DNA from: Bacteroides fluxus YIT 12057
GTDB lineage: Bacteria > Bacteroidota > Bacteroidia > Bacteroidales > Bacteroidaceae
Direction: 5' to 3'
NCBI RefSeq assembly: GCF_000195635.1
Contig: NZ_GL882607.1
Location: 1-45,884, forward strand
Length of the DNA: 45,884 nucleotides
In this document: positions 1 to 9,033 of the stretch, in pieces
Position numbering within the stretch: the first letter of the stretch is position 1
Layout: each line of letters starts with the position of its first letter
Program-made: the position numbers and the translations under genes
The notes under the pieces: generated by a model
What the model saw: only the letters and a program-made list of their open reading frames with translations
Databases searched by the model: none
What the model was told of the DNA's origin: nothing

Positions 1-84
1 TATAACAATCCCAGGGCATCCGCTCAATAAAGTTGACTTTTTTAATGAAAGAGCCGTGGCTTGCAGGATATTCGTTTCGTGTTT

Positions 85-150
85 ACACGATATTAATAAG
101 ATACGGTACTCGTTATTAATATCGTGTAGTGCCTGTTGTTAATATCGTGT
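85..150. repeat. Triple ATATCGTGT palindromic repeat
   Basis: A perfect 15-bp inverted repeat (ACACGATATTAATAA at 85-99, its complement at 113-127) is followed by a third copy of the right arm (TTAATATCGTGT, about 139-150). It lies downstream of the minus-strand kinase-like gene. Multiple half-sites at regular spacing look like an operator for a dimeric regulator, though a hairpin role is possible. No gene is visible in positions 1-175. Confidence 0.55.
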
Positions 151-175
151 ATGACAGGATATTGGTTTGTTGTAT

Positions 176-1681
176 TTATGCATGCAGTTCCAGCACAAAC
201 CTTGCCCCTTTGGTGTAGCTGCTATCCAATGTCAGTGAGCCGTTCATCTTGGTAGCCATTAACGAGCAGATGGGCAGTCCCAAACCGTCACCTTGTGTCA
301 GGTCCTTGATTTCGGTAAAAGGCTTGAAGATGTTTTCGCGCTGTTCTTCCGGAATGCCGCAGCCGGTATCGCTGATTATGAACTGGTGGGTATGGGCGCC
401 ACGTTTCTTGAAGTCCAGCCAAATCTTTCCTCCGGCGGGAGTATATTCGGCGGCGTTTTCCAGCAGGTGCAGCAGGATACGTTCCAGATGTTCGGGGCTT
501 ATTTTCACATTCAATTTGGGGGCATTGACGGTCAAGGACACATCTTCCTGCGTCTTTCCTTTCATCCTGTCCATCACGGTTTCGCAGAATGTGGCTATGT
601 TCTTCTCCTGCATTTCATAAGGTTCGGACAGGGTGCTCTCGAGCTCTGACAACTCCTGGATGTGGTTGGAGAAGCCGCGCAAAGCCTTGACACCCGGCAA
701 TGAAGCGTCCAACGTATCCAGAGTAGGCTCCATCTGGGCGGATATGTTCCGGATGAATTGGGTTTTCAGTTCGTTGTGCTCATTGGCGATGCTGATGGCC
801 TTCTTCTGTTTACGGGTCAGCACGATGAAGCGCAGCAGTACGATGGCACCGAATACCAGTGCGGCGGCAAGGATGGCGGCAAGCACGCAAAGCCCGATGA
901 TGATGTATTGTTTGGCGCTCAGCGAGTCGTCCTTGTCCTGGATGGTCGCCAGGCTTTCGTCATATTTCTGTTTCAGTACGTTCAGCTCATCCCGGGCGGT
1001 AAGGGCTTTCACGGAATCGGTCCATAAGATATATTTGTCGTATGTGCGGGCTGTCAGTGCGGCATTGTTGGCTTTGCGGGCAATGCCGATAAGGGTTTTG
1101 TAGCACTCGTCCACTTTGGCGTAGTTCTTCTGTTCCTTGTACTTCCCGATCAGGCGGTTGATGGCGTCGTCGCCTTGTGCGTTCTGTCCGAAAGTGTAGT
1201 AGTAATTGGCCTGGGTGTACAGCAGGTCGTTGTTCAGCGAGTCGTTGCGGGAGGCCTTGGCGGTTTCTTCCAGTCTGGCCAGCTGCTCCTTGGCACGTGC
1301 GGGGTTTTTCAGCCCTATGTACATTTGCAAGCGCTCCTTGCTGATGCGGAAACGTAGTTCCGGCAGGGGTTTCCCGCTTTTTTGCTCACCGGCGGCCACT
1401 ACCATGTCTGCACCGCGCAACAGTTCAAAAGCTTCTTTGTAATAGTTCTCCCGATGGTAAAGGGCACTTGCGTTGACGCCGCATTCCACGGCTTTGTCAT
1501 ACTTGTCCTGCGAGGAAAAAGCATTGTAGGCTTGCAGGAAAAGATAGCGGGCTTTGATATATTCCCTTTTCGCAAGATTCTCTTGTGCTTGTTTCATTAA
1601 TTCATCGGCGCGGTTTTGTGCGTGAACCTGGCTGTAAGCGCACAAAACCGCTAACAAAAGGGCGGTTGCTATTTTTTTCAT
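176..1681 (-). CDS. TPR-containing membrane histidine-kinase-like protein lacking the H-box histidine
   Basis: A 501-residue protein with an N-terminal Sec signal (about residues 1-21, ending VHAQ), a helical TPR-like periplasmic region (about 25-230), one transmembrane helix (about 257-287), a short linker and a C-terminal HATPase_c domain (about 385-501). The ATPase shows the N box (LLENAAEYTP), G1 box (DTGCGIP), F box and G2 box (GDGLGLPI), so ATP binding should be intact. In the dimerisation helix, where kinases usually read SHEIRTP, this protein reads ISAQMEPT: the phospho-accepting histidine position is alanine (about residue 315). It may therefore act as a pseudokinase or partner of another kinase. 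No response regulator gene lies next to it in the window. Family level is secure; signal and partner are unknown. Confidence 0.85.
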   Translation of the reverse strand: MKKIATALLLAVLCAYSQVHAQNRADELMKQAQENLAKREYIKARYLFLQAYNAFSSQDKYDKAVECGVNASALYHRENYYKEAFELLRGADMVVAAGEQKSGKPLPELRFRISKERLQMYIGLKNPARAKEQLARLEETAKASRNDSLNNDLLYTQANYYYTFGQNAQGDDAINRLIGKYKEQKNYAKVDECYKTLIGIARKANNAALTARTYDKYILWTDSVKALTARDELNVLKQKYDESLATIQDKDDSLSAKQYIIIGLCVLAAILAAALVFGAIVLLRFIVLTRKQKKAISIANEHNELKTQFIRNISAQMEPTLDTLDASLPGVKALRGFSNHIQELSELESTLSEPYEMQEKNIATFCETVMDRMKGKTQEDVSLTVNAPKLNVKISPEHLERILLHLLENAAEYTPAGGKIWLDFKKRGAHTHQFIISDTGCGIPEEQRENIFKPFTEIKDLTQGDGLGLPICSLMATKMNGSLTLDSSYTKGARFVLELHA

Positions 1682-1744
1682 TATGTAAATTTGTTTGTTT
1701 TGTCCACAAAGGTATATCTTTTAATGAATATTTGGTAATGGAAT

Positions 1745-3418
1745 TTAATATTTAAAACTGCTGCCGCCCAGGAATTCCCTTAACAATGAGGTGGGAGGGA
1801 TTTCCTTGTCCTGCACGGGAGTGAAATATTTGATGAACTTCAGCAAACGGTATGCTTCCGCATATTCCGGGCAATTGCGCGGAACACTGGTCAGTATCGG
1901 CTCTGCGTGGCAACGCAATACGGCAAACTCAAACAGCAGGGCGGAGTTGAACATGACGTCGGCGTTTTCCTGATAGGGAAATATCCATTTGTCCTCGCCC
2001 GCCCGCACACTGGGCCAGCGGGAGATGGTTTCCTGCGCCGAGTAACCGCGATAATTATAGTCCCGTATGATGCGGCGCAGCAGGCGGTTGTCTGTGGTGG
2101 GAATCCAGTTGTGGTCGTCCAGGGAGATGGTGGTCAGGGCCGACACATAGATTTTGTATTTGTTCTCGGGCGGAATCTGGGGGGTCAGTTCGGGATTCAG
2201 TGCATGGATGCCTTCCAGTATCAGGATGGTATGTTCGTCGATGCGCAGCCTGTCACCTTTGTACTCCTTTTTCCCGAGGGTGAAGTTGAACCGCGGAAGT
2301 TCCACCTCTTCGCCCCGGAGCAGTGCTTGCAGCTGGGTGTTGAAAAGTTCCAGGTCGAGGGCGTACAGGGATTCGTAGTCATAGTGGCCGTTTTCGTCGC
2401 GTGGAGTGTCCTCGCGGTCAACGAAATAGTTGTCCAGCGAGATGGGGTACGGGCGCAGGCCGTTGGTCATCAGCTGTACGCTGAGGCGTTTGCTGAAAGT
2501 CGTCTTGCCCGAAGAGGACGGTCCGGAGATGAGGACAAGCTTTACACGGTTGCCGTTTTCGCCGCGGTGGTAGATGTCGTCGGCTATCTGGGCTATCTTC
2601 TTTTCCTGCAGGGCTTCGGCCACGTTGATGAGGTCGGTGGCATGCCCGGCCTCGCACGCAAGGTTGAAATCGCCTACGTTGCTCAGCCCCATGATGTAGT
2701 TCCAGCGCAGGTGTTCCTTGAAGACGTCGAGCATCTTTTCCTGCTTCACCACCTCTTCCAGTGCGTTGGGGTTGTCTTTGTCGGGGATGCGCAGCAGCAG
2801 GCCGTCGTAATATTTCACGATGTCGAACAGCTTGACGAAACCGGCACTGGGCAGCAGGTTGCCGTAGTAGTAATCTACAGTGTCGCCCAAGGTATAATAA
2901 TAGGTATAGAGCGAACCGGAGGTCTCCAGCAGCTTCACTTTATCGTTCATGCCCCTTTCGCTGAAGATGCGCACGGCTTCGGTGGTGTGGCATTCCACAC
3001 GGTGAAAGGGTATGTCCCCGGCAATAATCTCCTGCATCCGTTTCTTGATGGCTGCCACGTCTTCCAGTTCGATGGGGCGCCCGATGCGCAGGTTGCAGAA
3101 ATAGCCTTTGGAAACGGGATGCTCCACAAACAGTTTGCCTTCGGGGAACAGTTCGCTGACCGCTTTGTAGAGTATGAAGCAAAGTGAACGTACGTAGGTG
3201 CGCATGCCCGAAGAGTCGCGCACATCCAGAAACTCTATGTCCTTGTTGTTGTAAACACGAAAATTCAGCCCTTCGGAACGGTTGTTTACTTTGGCGCTGA
3301 CTACTTGATAGGGGAAGTTTAGATTAAAACCGTAATAAATATCCAAAAGTGAGCTTCCTATAGGGAATTCTTTGGAAATATTATTATTTTTGCAACAAAT
3401 TTGTAACATGTGTTTCAT
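1745..3418 (-). CDS. Nucleoside kinase, uridine-kinase-like with N-terminal TGS/ThrRS-like region
   Basis: A 557-residue protein. The first ~70 residues resemble a TGS domain and residues ~100-180 a threonyl-tRNA-synthetase-like second domain (HRVECHTTEAVRIF). The C-terminal half is a P-loop phosphotransferase of the uridine kinase/phosphoribulokinase type, with Walker A GPSSSGKTT at about 299-307, a substrate motif SLDNYFVDRED, and ILEGIHALN after it. The role is probably ATP-dependent phosphorylation of a nucleoside in the cytoplasm; the substrate is not fixed by sequence. The architecture is common in Bacteroidetes and Firmicutes. The first ATG gives MKHMLQ; the ATG three codons later is also possible. 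It is divergent from the Na/Pi transporter, with an 83-bp gap. Confidence 0.85.
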   Translation of the reverse strand: MKHMLQICCKNNNISKEFPIGSSLLDIYYGFNLNFPYQVVSAKVNNRSEGLNFRVYNNKDIEFLDVRDSSGMRTYVRSLCFILYKAVSELFPEGKLFVEHPVSKGYFCNLRIGRPIELEDVAAIKKRMQEIIAGDIPFHRVECHTTEAVRIFSERGMNDKVKLLETSGSLYTYYYTLGDTVDYYYGNLLPSAGFVKLFDIVKYYDGLLLRIPDKDNPNALEEVVKQEKMLDVFKEHLRWNYIMGLSNVGDFNLACEAGHATDLINVAEALQEKKIAQIADDIYHRGENGNRVKLVLISGPSSSGKTTFSKRLSVQLMTNGLRPYPISLDNYFVDREDTPRDENGHYDYESLYALDLELFNTQLQALLRGEEVELPRFNFTLGKKEYKGDRLRIDEHTILILEGIHALNPELTPQIPPENKYKIYVSALTTISLDDHNWIPTTDNRLLRRIIRDYNYRGYSAQETISRWPSVRAGEDKWIFPYQENADVMFNSALLFEFAVLRCHAEPILTSVPRNCPEYAEAYRLLKFIKYFTPVQDKEIPPTSLLREFLGGSSFKY

Positions 3419-3501
3419 GATGCTCCGTTTTTTATTGGTTGATACGTTAAATATAGGACATTATAACACACGAAGGAACGAAACACCTTAAATAATTAAA
3501 G

Positions 3502-5199
3502 ATGGAATATTCTTTTTATGATTTTTTAAAGTTGCTCGGCTCGTTGGCTTTATTCCTGTATGGTATGAAGATCATGAGCGAGGGACTTCAAAAATTTGCC
3601 GGCGACAGGCTGCGGAAAATATTGACCGCGATGACAACCAACAGAGTGACCGGAGTATTAACGGGCGTGCTGATTACGGCACTTGTGCAGTCTTCCTCTG
3701 CAACCACGGTGATGGTTGTGAGTTTTGTCAACGCCGGGTTGTTGACGCTCTCGCAGTCCATCGGTGTCATAATGGGTGCCAATATAGGTACGACTGTTAC
3801 GGCATGGATTATTTCAGCTTTAGGCTTCAAGGTGGACATTGCCGCCTTTGCCCTTCCTCTCCTCGCTTTCGGCATTCCTCTCCTTTTCTCCCAAAAAAGC
3901 AACCGCAAGTCTGTCGGTGAATTTATTTTCGGTTTTTCATTCTTGTTCATGGGGCTGTCTTATCTGAAGAACAACGCTCCCGACTTGAGCCAGAACCCAG
4001 ATATGCTGTCTTTTGTGCAGAATTACACTGACATGGGATTCATATCCATACTTCTTTTTGTGGGCATCGGAACGGTATTGACGATGATTGTGCAGGCGTC
4101 TGCGGCCACGATGGCCATTACGCTCATCATGTGCGCCAATGGCTGGATCAGTTTCGAACTGGGAGCCGCGCTGGTGCTGGGCGAGAATATCGGTACCACC
4201 ATTACGGCGAACCTTGCGGCGCTGACCGGCAATACGCAGGCAAGGAGGGCTGCTTTGGCCCACTTGGTGTTCAACGTGTTCGGCGTGATATGGGTATTGT
4301 GCCTTTTCACCCCTTTCACCGAAGCGGTGGCATGGTTTGTGGAGAATGTGATGGGTACCAAAGACCCGGCTGTGGCGGTATCTTTCAAGCTGTCGGCGTT
4401 CCATACTTGCTTCAATATCTGCAATGTGTTGATACTGATCTGGTTTGTGAAGTTTATAGAGCGTACGGTTTGCGCCATCATCCCGATGAAGGAGCAGGAC
4501 GAAGAATACCGGTTGCGCTTTATATCGGGAGGTATGCTTTCCACGGCGGAGCTTTCCATTCTGCAGGCAAGCAAGGAGATCCATCTTTTTGCCGAGCGTA
4601 CCCGCCGCATGTTCGGGATGGTGCAGGACTTGCTGCACACGGACAAGGATGATGATTTCAATAAAGTGTTCAGCCGTGTGGAGAAGTACGAGAATATCAG
4701 CGACAGCATGGAACTGGAGATAGCCAACTATCTGAATCAGGTGTCGGAGGGGCGCTTGAGTTCGGAAAGTAAGTTGCAGATACGTGCCATGCTCCGTGAG
4801 GTAACGGAGATAGAAAGTATCGGGGATAGCTGTTACAACCTGGCCCGTACCATCAACCGCAAGCGCCAGACCAATCTGGACTTTACGGAAAAGCAATATG
4901 AACATATCCATTTTATGATGAAACTCACGGACGACGCTCTGGCGCAAATGATCGTTGTAGTGGAACGTCCCGAGCATCAGAGCATCGATGTGAACAAGTC
5001 TTTCAATCTGGAGAATGAGATAAATAACTACCGCAATCAGTTGAAGAACCAGAACATCCTGGATGTCAACAACAAGGAATATGATTATCAGATGGGTGTG
5101 TATTACATGGATATCATTGCGGAATGTGAGAAGTTGGGCGACTATGTGGTGAATGTAGTGGAAGCCAGCAGCGATATCAAAGAGAAGAAGGTTCCTTGA
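3502..5199 (+). CDS. Na+/phosphate cotransporter family protein with PhoU-like tail
   Basis: A 565-residue membrane protein of the NptA/PNaS family. The N-terminal ~320 residues hold two inverted transport repeats, each with the family signature (QSSSATTVMVVSFVNAG near 65, QASAATMAITLIMCANG near 195), and several hydrophobic helices. From about 340 to 555 the protein is soluble, helical and PhoU-like, the usual regulatory tail of this family. It probably takes up inorganic phosphate with sodium across the inner membrane. It is convergent with the rubredoxin gene, with a long hairpin between them. No two-component regulator is adjacent. Confidence 0.9.
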   Translation: MEYSFYDFLKLLGSLALFLYGMKIMSEGLQKFAGDRLRKILTAMTTNRVTGVLTGVLITALVQSSSATTVMVVSFVNAGLLTLSQSIGVIMGANIGTTVTAWIISALGFKVDIAAFALPLLAFGIPLLFSQKSNRKSVGEFIFGFSFLFMGLSYLKNNAPDLSQNPDMLSFVQNYTDMGFISILLFVGIGTVLTMIVQASAATMAITLIMCANGWISFELGAALVLGENIGTTITANLAALTGNTQARRAALAHLVFNVFGVIWVLCLFTPFTEAVAWFVENVMGTKDPAVAVSFKLSAFHTCFNICNVLILIWFVKFIERTVCAIIPMKEQDEEYRLRFISGGMLSTAELSILQASKEIHLFAERTRRMFGMVQDLLHTDKDDDFNKVFSRVEKYENISDSMELEIANYLNQVSEGRLSSESKLQIRAMLREVTEIESIGDSCYNLARTINRKRQTNLDFTEKQYEHIHFMMKLTDDALAQMIVVVERPEHQSIDVNKSFNLENEINNYRNQLKNQNILDVNNKEYDYQMGVYYMDIIAECEKLGDYVVNVVEASSDIKEKKVP

Positions 5200-5205
5200 T
5201 AGGGG

Positions 5206-5286
5206 AACAAGAATCAGGGATTAAGGGGATGCTTGCATCTGTGCTTTATGGCAGGACAAGCAGCCCTTTAATCCCTGATTCTTGTT
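5206..5286. terminator. Long inverted repeat between convergent genes
   Basis: Arms at about 5206-5224 and 5268-5286 (AACAAGAATCAGGGATTAA and its complement) form a perfect 19-bp stem around a ~43-nt loop that has its own short GCTTG/CAAGC pairing. It sits between the convergent phosphate transporter and rubredoxin genes, with T-rich sequence on the right side, so it is probably a bidirectional terminator. The stem is unusually long and could also be a dispersed repeat unit. Confidence 0.6.
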
Positions 5287-5302
5287 TTCTGTTTCTGACT
5301 TA

Positions 5303-5467
5303 CTATTCTTCCAGTTTTTCGAAATCTTCTTTGCCTACTCCGCATAATGGGCAAACCCAGTCTTCCGGAATGTCCTTGAAAGCTGTTCCCGGTTCGATGC
5401 CGCTGTCGGGATCACCTTTTTCCGGGTCGTAAATGTAGTCGCAAACAGTGCAAATGTACTTTTCCAT
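5303..5467 (-). CDS. Rubredoxin
   Basis: A 54-residue protein starting [18 protein letters not shown] and ending [12 protein letters not shown]. It carries both rubredoxin knuckles, [10 protein letters not shown] (Cys6/Cys9) and CPLCGVGK (Cys39/Cys42), which bind one iron by four cysteines, plus the conserved GDPDSGI and [13 protein letters not shown] segments. Length matches the family (52-55 residues). It is a cytoplasmic one-electron carrier; in anaerobes rubredoxins feed oxygen- and peroxide-reducing enzymes. A TTTG...TTTATTTG promoter-like pair lies upstream on the minus strand. Confidence 0.95.
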   Translation of the reverse strand: MEKYICTVCDYIYDPEKGDPDSGIEPGTAFKDIPEDWVCPLCGVGKEDFEKLEE

Positions 5468-5723
5468 AATCTTTCTTTTTTGTTTTTATTCTCTATTTGT
5501 TCTCTAATTGAAACAAATAAAGTTTCCTTTTTGTTTTATTCCGGGCAAAAAAAGTTACTTGCTCTATCTGCCTGGCCATGCTTTGCAGATTGGGTGGAGC
5601 GTTTGGGAAGAACGAGGATGCAGGCAAAGGTTCCCTTGCGACAAACTTAAAAAAAAATAATAACATTGCTTTACCAATATATTATTGTAATTTTGCGAAT
5701 CAAAATTAAACCTAAAGACTTGC
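5468..5723. promoter_or_regulatory. Divergent promoter region, rubredoxin and calcium ATPase
   Basis: On the plus strand TAATTTTG at about 5687-5694 fits the Bacteroides -7 consensus TAnnTTTG, about 30 bp before the ATPase ATG. On the minus strand a TTTG box and, about 21 bp later, TTTATTTG (one mismatch) lie upstream of rubredoxin. No other gene is seen in this 256-bp gap. Confidence 0.5.
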
Positions 5724-8408
5724 ATGACTGCAATAAAGGACGATTATTATCACATTGGGCTCACGGATGAAGAAGTGAGCAGAAGCCGCACCGAGCATGG
5801 TGTAAATTTATTAACGCCTCCCAAACGCCCCTCGCTGTGGAAATTGTATCTGGAGAAATTTGAAGATCCCGTTGTCAGAGTACTGTTGGTGGCCGCTTTC
5901 TTTTCTCTGGTTATTTCCGTTGTTGAAAATGAGTATGCCGAGACCATTGGTATTATAGCTGCCATCTTGTTGGCTACAGGCATCGGCTTTTTCTTTGAAT
6001 ACGATGCCAACAAGAAGTTTGACCTGCTGAATGCGGTAAACGAAGAGACGCTGGTGAAAGTGATCCGTAACGGACACGTGCAGGAGATCCCCCGCAAGGA
6101 TGTAGTGGTAGGAGACATCATTGTCCTGGAAACCGGTGAGGAGGTGCCTGCGGACGGTGAACTGATAGAAGCTATTTCTCTGCAGGTGAATGAATCGAAC
6201 CTCACGGGCGAGCCGGTAGTGACGAAGACCACCGTTGAATCCGAATTCGATGACGAGGCAACATACGCTTCAAACCGTATCTTGCGTGGTACCACCGTTG
6301 TGGACGGACATGGTACTATGCGCGTGGATTCCGTGGGCGATGCTACGGAAATCGGAAAGGTGGCACGCCAGAGCACCGAGCAGAATACAGAGCCTACTCC
6401 GCTGAACATACAATTGACCAAATTGGCGAATCTTATCGGAAAAATAGGTTTCTCCGTGGCTGGACTGGCCTTCCTCATTTTCTTTATTAAGGATGTAGTC
6501 TTGGTCTATGACTTTGCGTCATTCCATACTTTCCGTGACTGGCTGCCTGCCCTGCAAGCTACGTTGCGCTACTTTATGATGGCGGTAACACTGATTGTGG
6601 TGGCCGTGCCGGAGGGCTTGCCGATGAGTGTCACGCTCAGTCTGGCATTGAACATGCGCCGTATGCTTTCCACCAATAATCTGGTTCGCAAGATGCATGC
6701 CTGCGAAACGATGGGAGCGATTACCGTTATCTGTACCGACAAGACGGGTACGCTGACACAGAATCTGATGCAGGTACACGAGCCTAATTTCTATGGCTTG
6801 AAGAACAAGGGGGAAATAGGTGAGGATGATCTCAGCAAACTGGTGATGGAGGGTATCAGCGCCAATTCCACGGCATTCCTCGAAGAAAGCGTGCCCGGTG
6901 AGAAACCGAAAGGGGTAGGCAATCCTACGGAGGTGGCCTTGCTCCTGTGGCTGAACGGCCGGGGATGCGACTATCTGGCGCTGCGTGAGAAAGCGACGGT
7001 TGTTGACCAGTTGACTTTCTCTACGGAAAGGAAATTCATGGCTACCTTGGTGCAATCTCCCCTGATTGGGAAGAAGGTGCTGTATGTGAAGGGAGCTCCC
7101 GAAATAGTTTTGGGTAAATGCAAGGAGGTTATGTTGGACGGCAAGCGTGTGGATGCGGGGGAATACCGTTCCACCGTTGAGGAACAGTTGCTCAACTACC
7201 AGAATATGGCTATGCGCACACTTGGCTTTGCATTCAAGATTGTGGATGATGCGGAAGTGTCTGATTGTGTGGCATTGGTTGCTGAAAATGACTTGTCGTT
7301 CTTGGGTGTGGTTGCCATCAGTGACCCGATCCGCCCGGATGTGCCTGCGGCGGTGGCAAAATGCCAGTCGGCCGGTATCGGTGTCAAGATCGTGACGGGA
7401 GATACACCGGGGACGGCAACCGAAATAGCCCGCCAGATAGGTTTGTGGCAGCCGGAAGATACGGAACGCAACCGCATTACAGGGGCTGCGTTTGCCGAAC
7501 TGACGGATGAGGAAGCGCTGGACCGCGTGATGGATTTGAAGATCATGTCCCGTGCGCGTCCTACGGACAAGCAACGTTTGGTGCAGTTGCTGCAACAGAA
7601 AGGCGCGGTAGTGGCTGTGACCGGTGACGGTACGAATGATGCTCCCGCCTTGAACCATGCGCAGGTAGGACTTTCCATGGGTACGGGAACCTCCGTCGCC
7701 AAAGAAGCGAGTGACATTACGCTGCTGGACGACTCGTTCAACAGCATCGGTACTGCCGTCATGTGGGGACGTTCCTTGTATAAGAATATCCAACGTTTCA
7801 TCGTGTTCCAGTTGACTATCAACTTTGTGGCGTTGTTCATCGTGCTGCTGGGCTCTTTGGTGGGAACCGACTTGCCTCTGACCGTTACCCAGATGTTATG
7901 GGTGAACTTGATTATGGATACTTTTGCCGCATTGGCGTTGGCTTCCATTCCCCCGAGTGAGAGCGTGATGAAAGAGAAACCGCGTAAAAGCACGGATTTT
8001 ATCATAACCAAATCCATGCGGTACTATATCTTAGGTATGGGAACGGCCTTTCTGGCATTGCTGATGGGCATGCTGTTCTGGTTTAACCATCAGGAAGGCG
8101 GTATGACTACACAGCGCCTCACCGTTTTCTTTACCTTCTTCGTCATGCTGCAATTCTGGAACCTGTTCAATGCGCGTGTGTTCGGTACCTCGGACTCTGC
8201 GTTCAAGGGAATTTCCAAATCATACGGCATGGAGTTGATCGTACTTGCCATCCTGGGCGGACAAATACTGATTGTGCAGTTTGGCGGGGCAGTGTTCCGT
8301 ACCGAGCCGCTTGATTTTATGACGTGGATAACGATTGTTTCTTCTACCTCTTTGGTTCTGTGGGTGGGTGAGCTTATACGTTTCATCCGGCGTTTAACAC
8401 AAAAATAG
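5724..8408 (+). CDS. Calcium-translocating P-type ATPase, PMCA type
   Basis: An 894-residue P2-type ATPase. Visible landmarks are the N-terminal cation-ATPase domain, the actuator LTGEP motif (about 160), the transmembrane ion-site motif VAVPEGLPMS, the phosphorylation motif ICTDKTGTLTQN with aspartate 339, the nucleotide-binding KGAPE, the hinge motif VTGDGTNDAPALN, and a C-terminal set of helices (LWVNLIMDTFAALALA). It probably exports Ca2+ from the cytoplasm; the exact ion is inferred from family. The gene is followed after 4 bp by the HAD phosphatase, so the two are probably co-transcribed. Confidence 0.92.
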   Translation: MTAIKDDYYHIGLTDEEVSRSRTEHGVNLLTPPKRPSLWKLYLEKFEDPVVRVLLVAAFFSLVISVVENEYAETIGIIAAILLATGIGFFFEYDANKKFDLLNAVNEETLVKVIRNGHVQEIPRKDVVVGDIIVLETGEEVPADGELIEAISLQVNESNLTGEPVVTKTTVESEFDDEATYASNRILRGTTVVDGHGTMRVDSVGDATEIGKVARQSTEQNTEPTPLNIQLTKLANLIGKIGFSVAGLAFLIFFIKDVVLVYDFASFHTFRDWLPALQATLRYFMMAVTLIVVAVPEGLPMSVTLSLALNMRRMLSTNNLVRKMHACETMGAITVICTDKTGTLTQNLMQVHEPNFYGLKNKGEIGEDDLSKLVMEGISANSTAFLEESVPGEKPKGVGNPTEVALLLWLNGRGCDYLALREKATVVDQLTFSTERKFMATLVQSPLIGKKVLYVKGAPEIVLGKCKEVMLDGKRVDAGEYRSTVEEQLLNYQNMAMRTLGFAFKIVDDAEVSDCVALVAENDLSFLGVVAISDPIRPDVPAAVAKCQSAGIGVKIVTGDTPGTATEIARQIGLWQPEDTERNRITGAAFAELTDEEALDRVMDLKIMSRARPTDKQRLVQLLQQKGAVVAVTGDGTNDAPALNHAQVGLSMGTGTSVAKEASDITLLDDSFNSIGTAVMWGRSLYKNIQRFIVFQLTINFVALFIVLLGSLVGTDLPLTVTQMLWVNLIMDTFAALALASIPPSESVMKEKPRKSTDFIITKSMRYYILGMGTAFLALLMGMLFWFNHQEGGMTTQRLTVFFTFFVMLQFWNLFNARVFGTSDSAFKGISKSYGMELIVLAILGGQILIVQFGGAVFRTEPLDFMTWITIVSSTSLVLWVGELIRFIRRLTQK

Positions 8409-8412
8409 GAAG

Positions 8413-9033
8413 ATGAAAAACAAAGGAATCAAAAACCTTATTCTCGATTTCGGCGGAGTCTTGATAGACTTGGACCGCCAGCGTTGTGTGGAGCATTTTA
8501 AGGAACTGGGATTACCCGATGTGGAAGTGGCATTGGACTTGTATCATCAGCAGGACTTTTTTCAGAAATATGAAAAAGGCTTGATTACCAGTGCCGATTT
8601 CCGGGATATCATCCGCGGCAAAATAGGAAAGCCGGTAACCGATGCCCGGATAGACGAGGCCTGGAACAGTTTCTTGGTCGGTATTCCCGATTATAAATTG
8701 GAACTGTTGCTGGAATTGCGTAAGAACTATGTGGTCTATCTGTTGAGCAATACCAACGAGATACATTGGCAATGGTCGTGCCGGCATGCTTTCCCCTACA
8801 AGACTTTCCGTGTAGAGGATTACTTTGAGCACATCTACCTTTCCTACGAGATGAATATGGCGAAGCCGGATGCCGGAATCTTTCAGAAGGTATTGGATGA
8901 TACGGGTATCTCTCCCCGGGAAACTCTTTTCATTGATGATTCCGAAGCCAATTGCCGGACGGCGGAAATGTTGGGCATTTCGACCTATACTCCGAAAGCC
9001 CATGAAGATTGGAGCCATGCAGTTAGTTTCTGA
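8413..9033 (+). CDS. HAD-family phosphatase (subfamily IA, YihX-like)
   Basis: A 206-residue cytoplasmic hydrolase. Motif I is LILDFGGVLIDLD (nucleophile and acid/base aspartates), the motif II/III area includes LLSNTNEIH and MAKPDAGIFQKVLDD, and motif IV is LFIDDSEANC. This resembles sugar-phosphate phosphatases such as glucose-1-phosphatase; the substrate is not determinable. AGGA precedes the ATG. The last 17 bp overlap the start of ribF, suggesting translational coupling. Confidence 0.88.
   Translation: MKNKGIKNLILDFGGVLIDLDRQRCVEHFKELGLPDVEVALDLYHQQDFFQKYEKGLITSADFRDIIRGKIGKPVTDARIDEAWNSFLVGIPDYKLELLLELRKNYVVYLLSNTNEIHWQWSCRHAFPYKTFRVEDYFEHIYLSYEMNMAKPDAGIFQKVLDDTGISPRETLFIDDSEANCRTAEMLGISTYTPKAHEDWSHAVSF

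Noticed and set aside
1907..3187. Long plus-strand ORF of 426 codons opposite the nucleoside kinase gene
   Set aside because: It is the complement shadow of a well-supported gene, with low-complexity Gln/Val-rich composition and no known motif.
3937..4977. 346-codon minus-strand ORF opposite the phosphate transporter
   Set aside because: Shadow of the transporter; His/Gln-rich with no domain.
5196..5432. 78-codon plus-strand ORF after the phosphate transporter
   Set aside because: It runs through the terminator repeat and opposite rubredoxin, which is clearly the real gene.
6519..7793. 424-codon minus-strand ORF inside the calcium ATPase gene
   Set aside because: Shadow; composition typical of antisense frames.
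8870..9016. Upstream extension of ribF
   Set aside because: It overlaps the HAD gene out of frame and has no homology; the ATG at 9017 gives the usual length and a ribosome-binding site.
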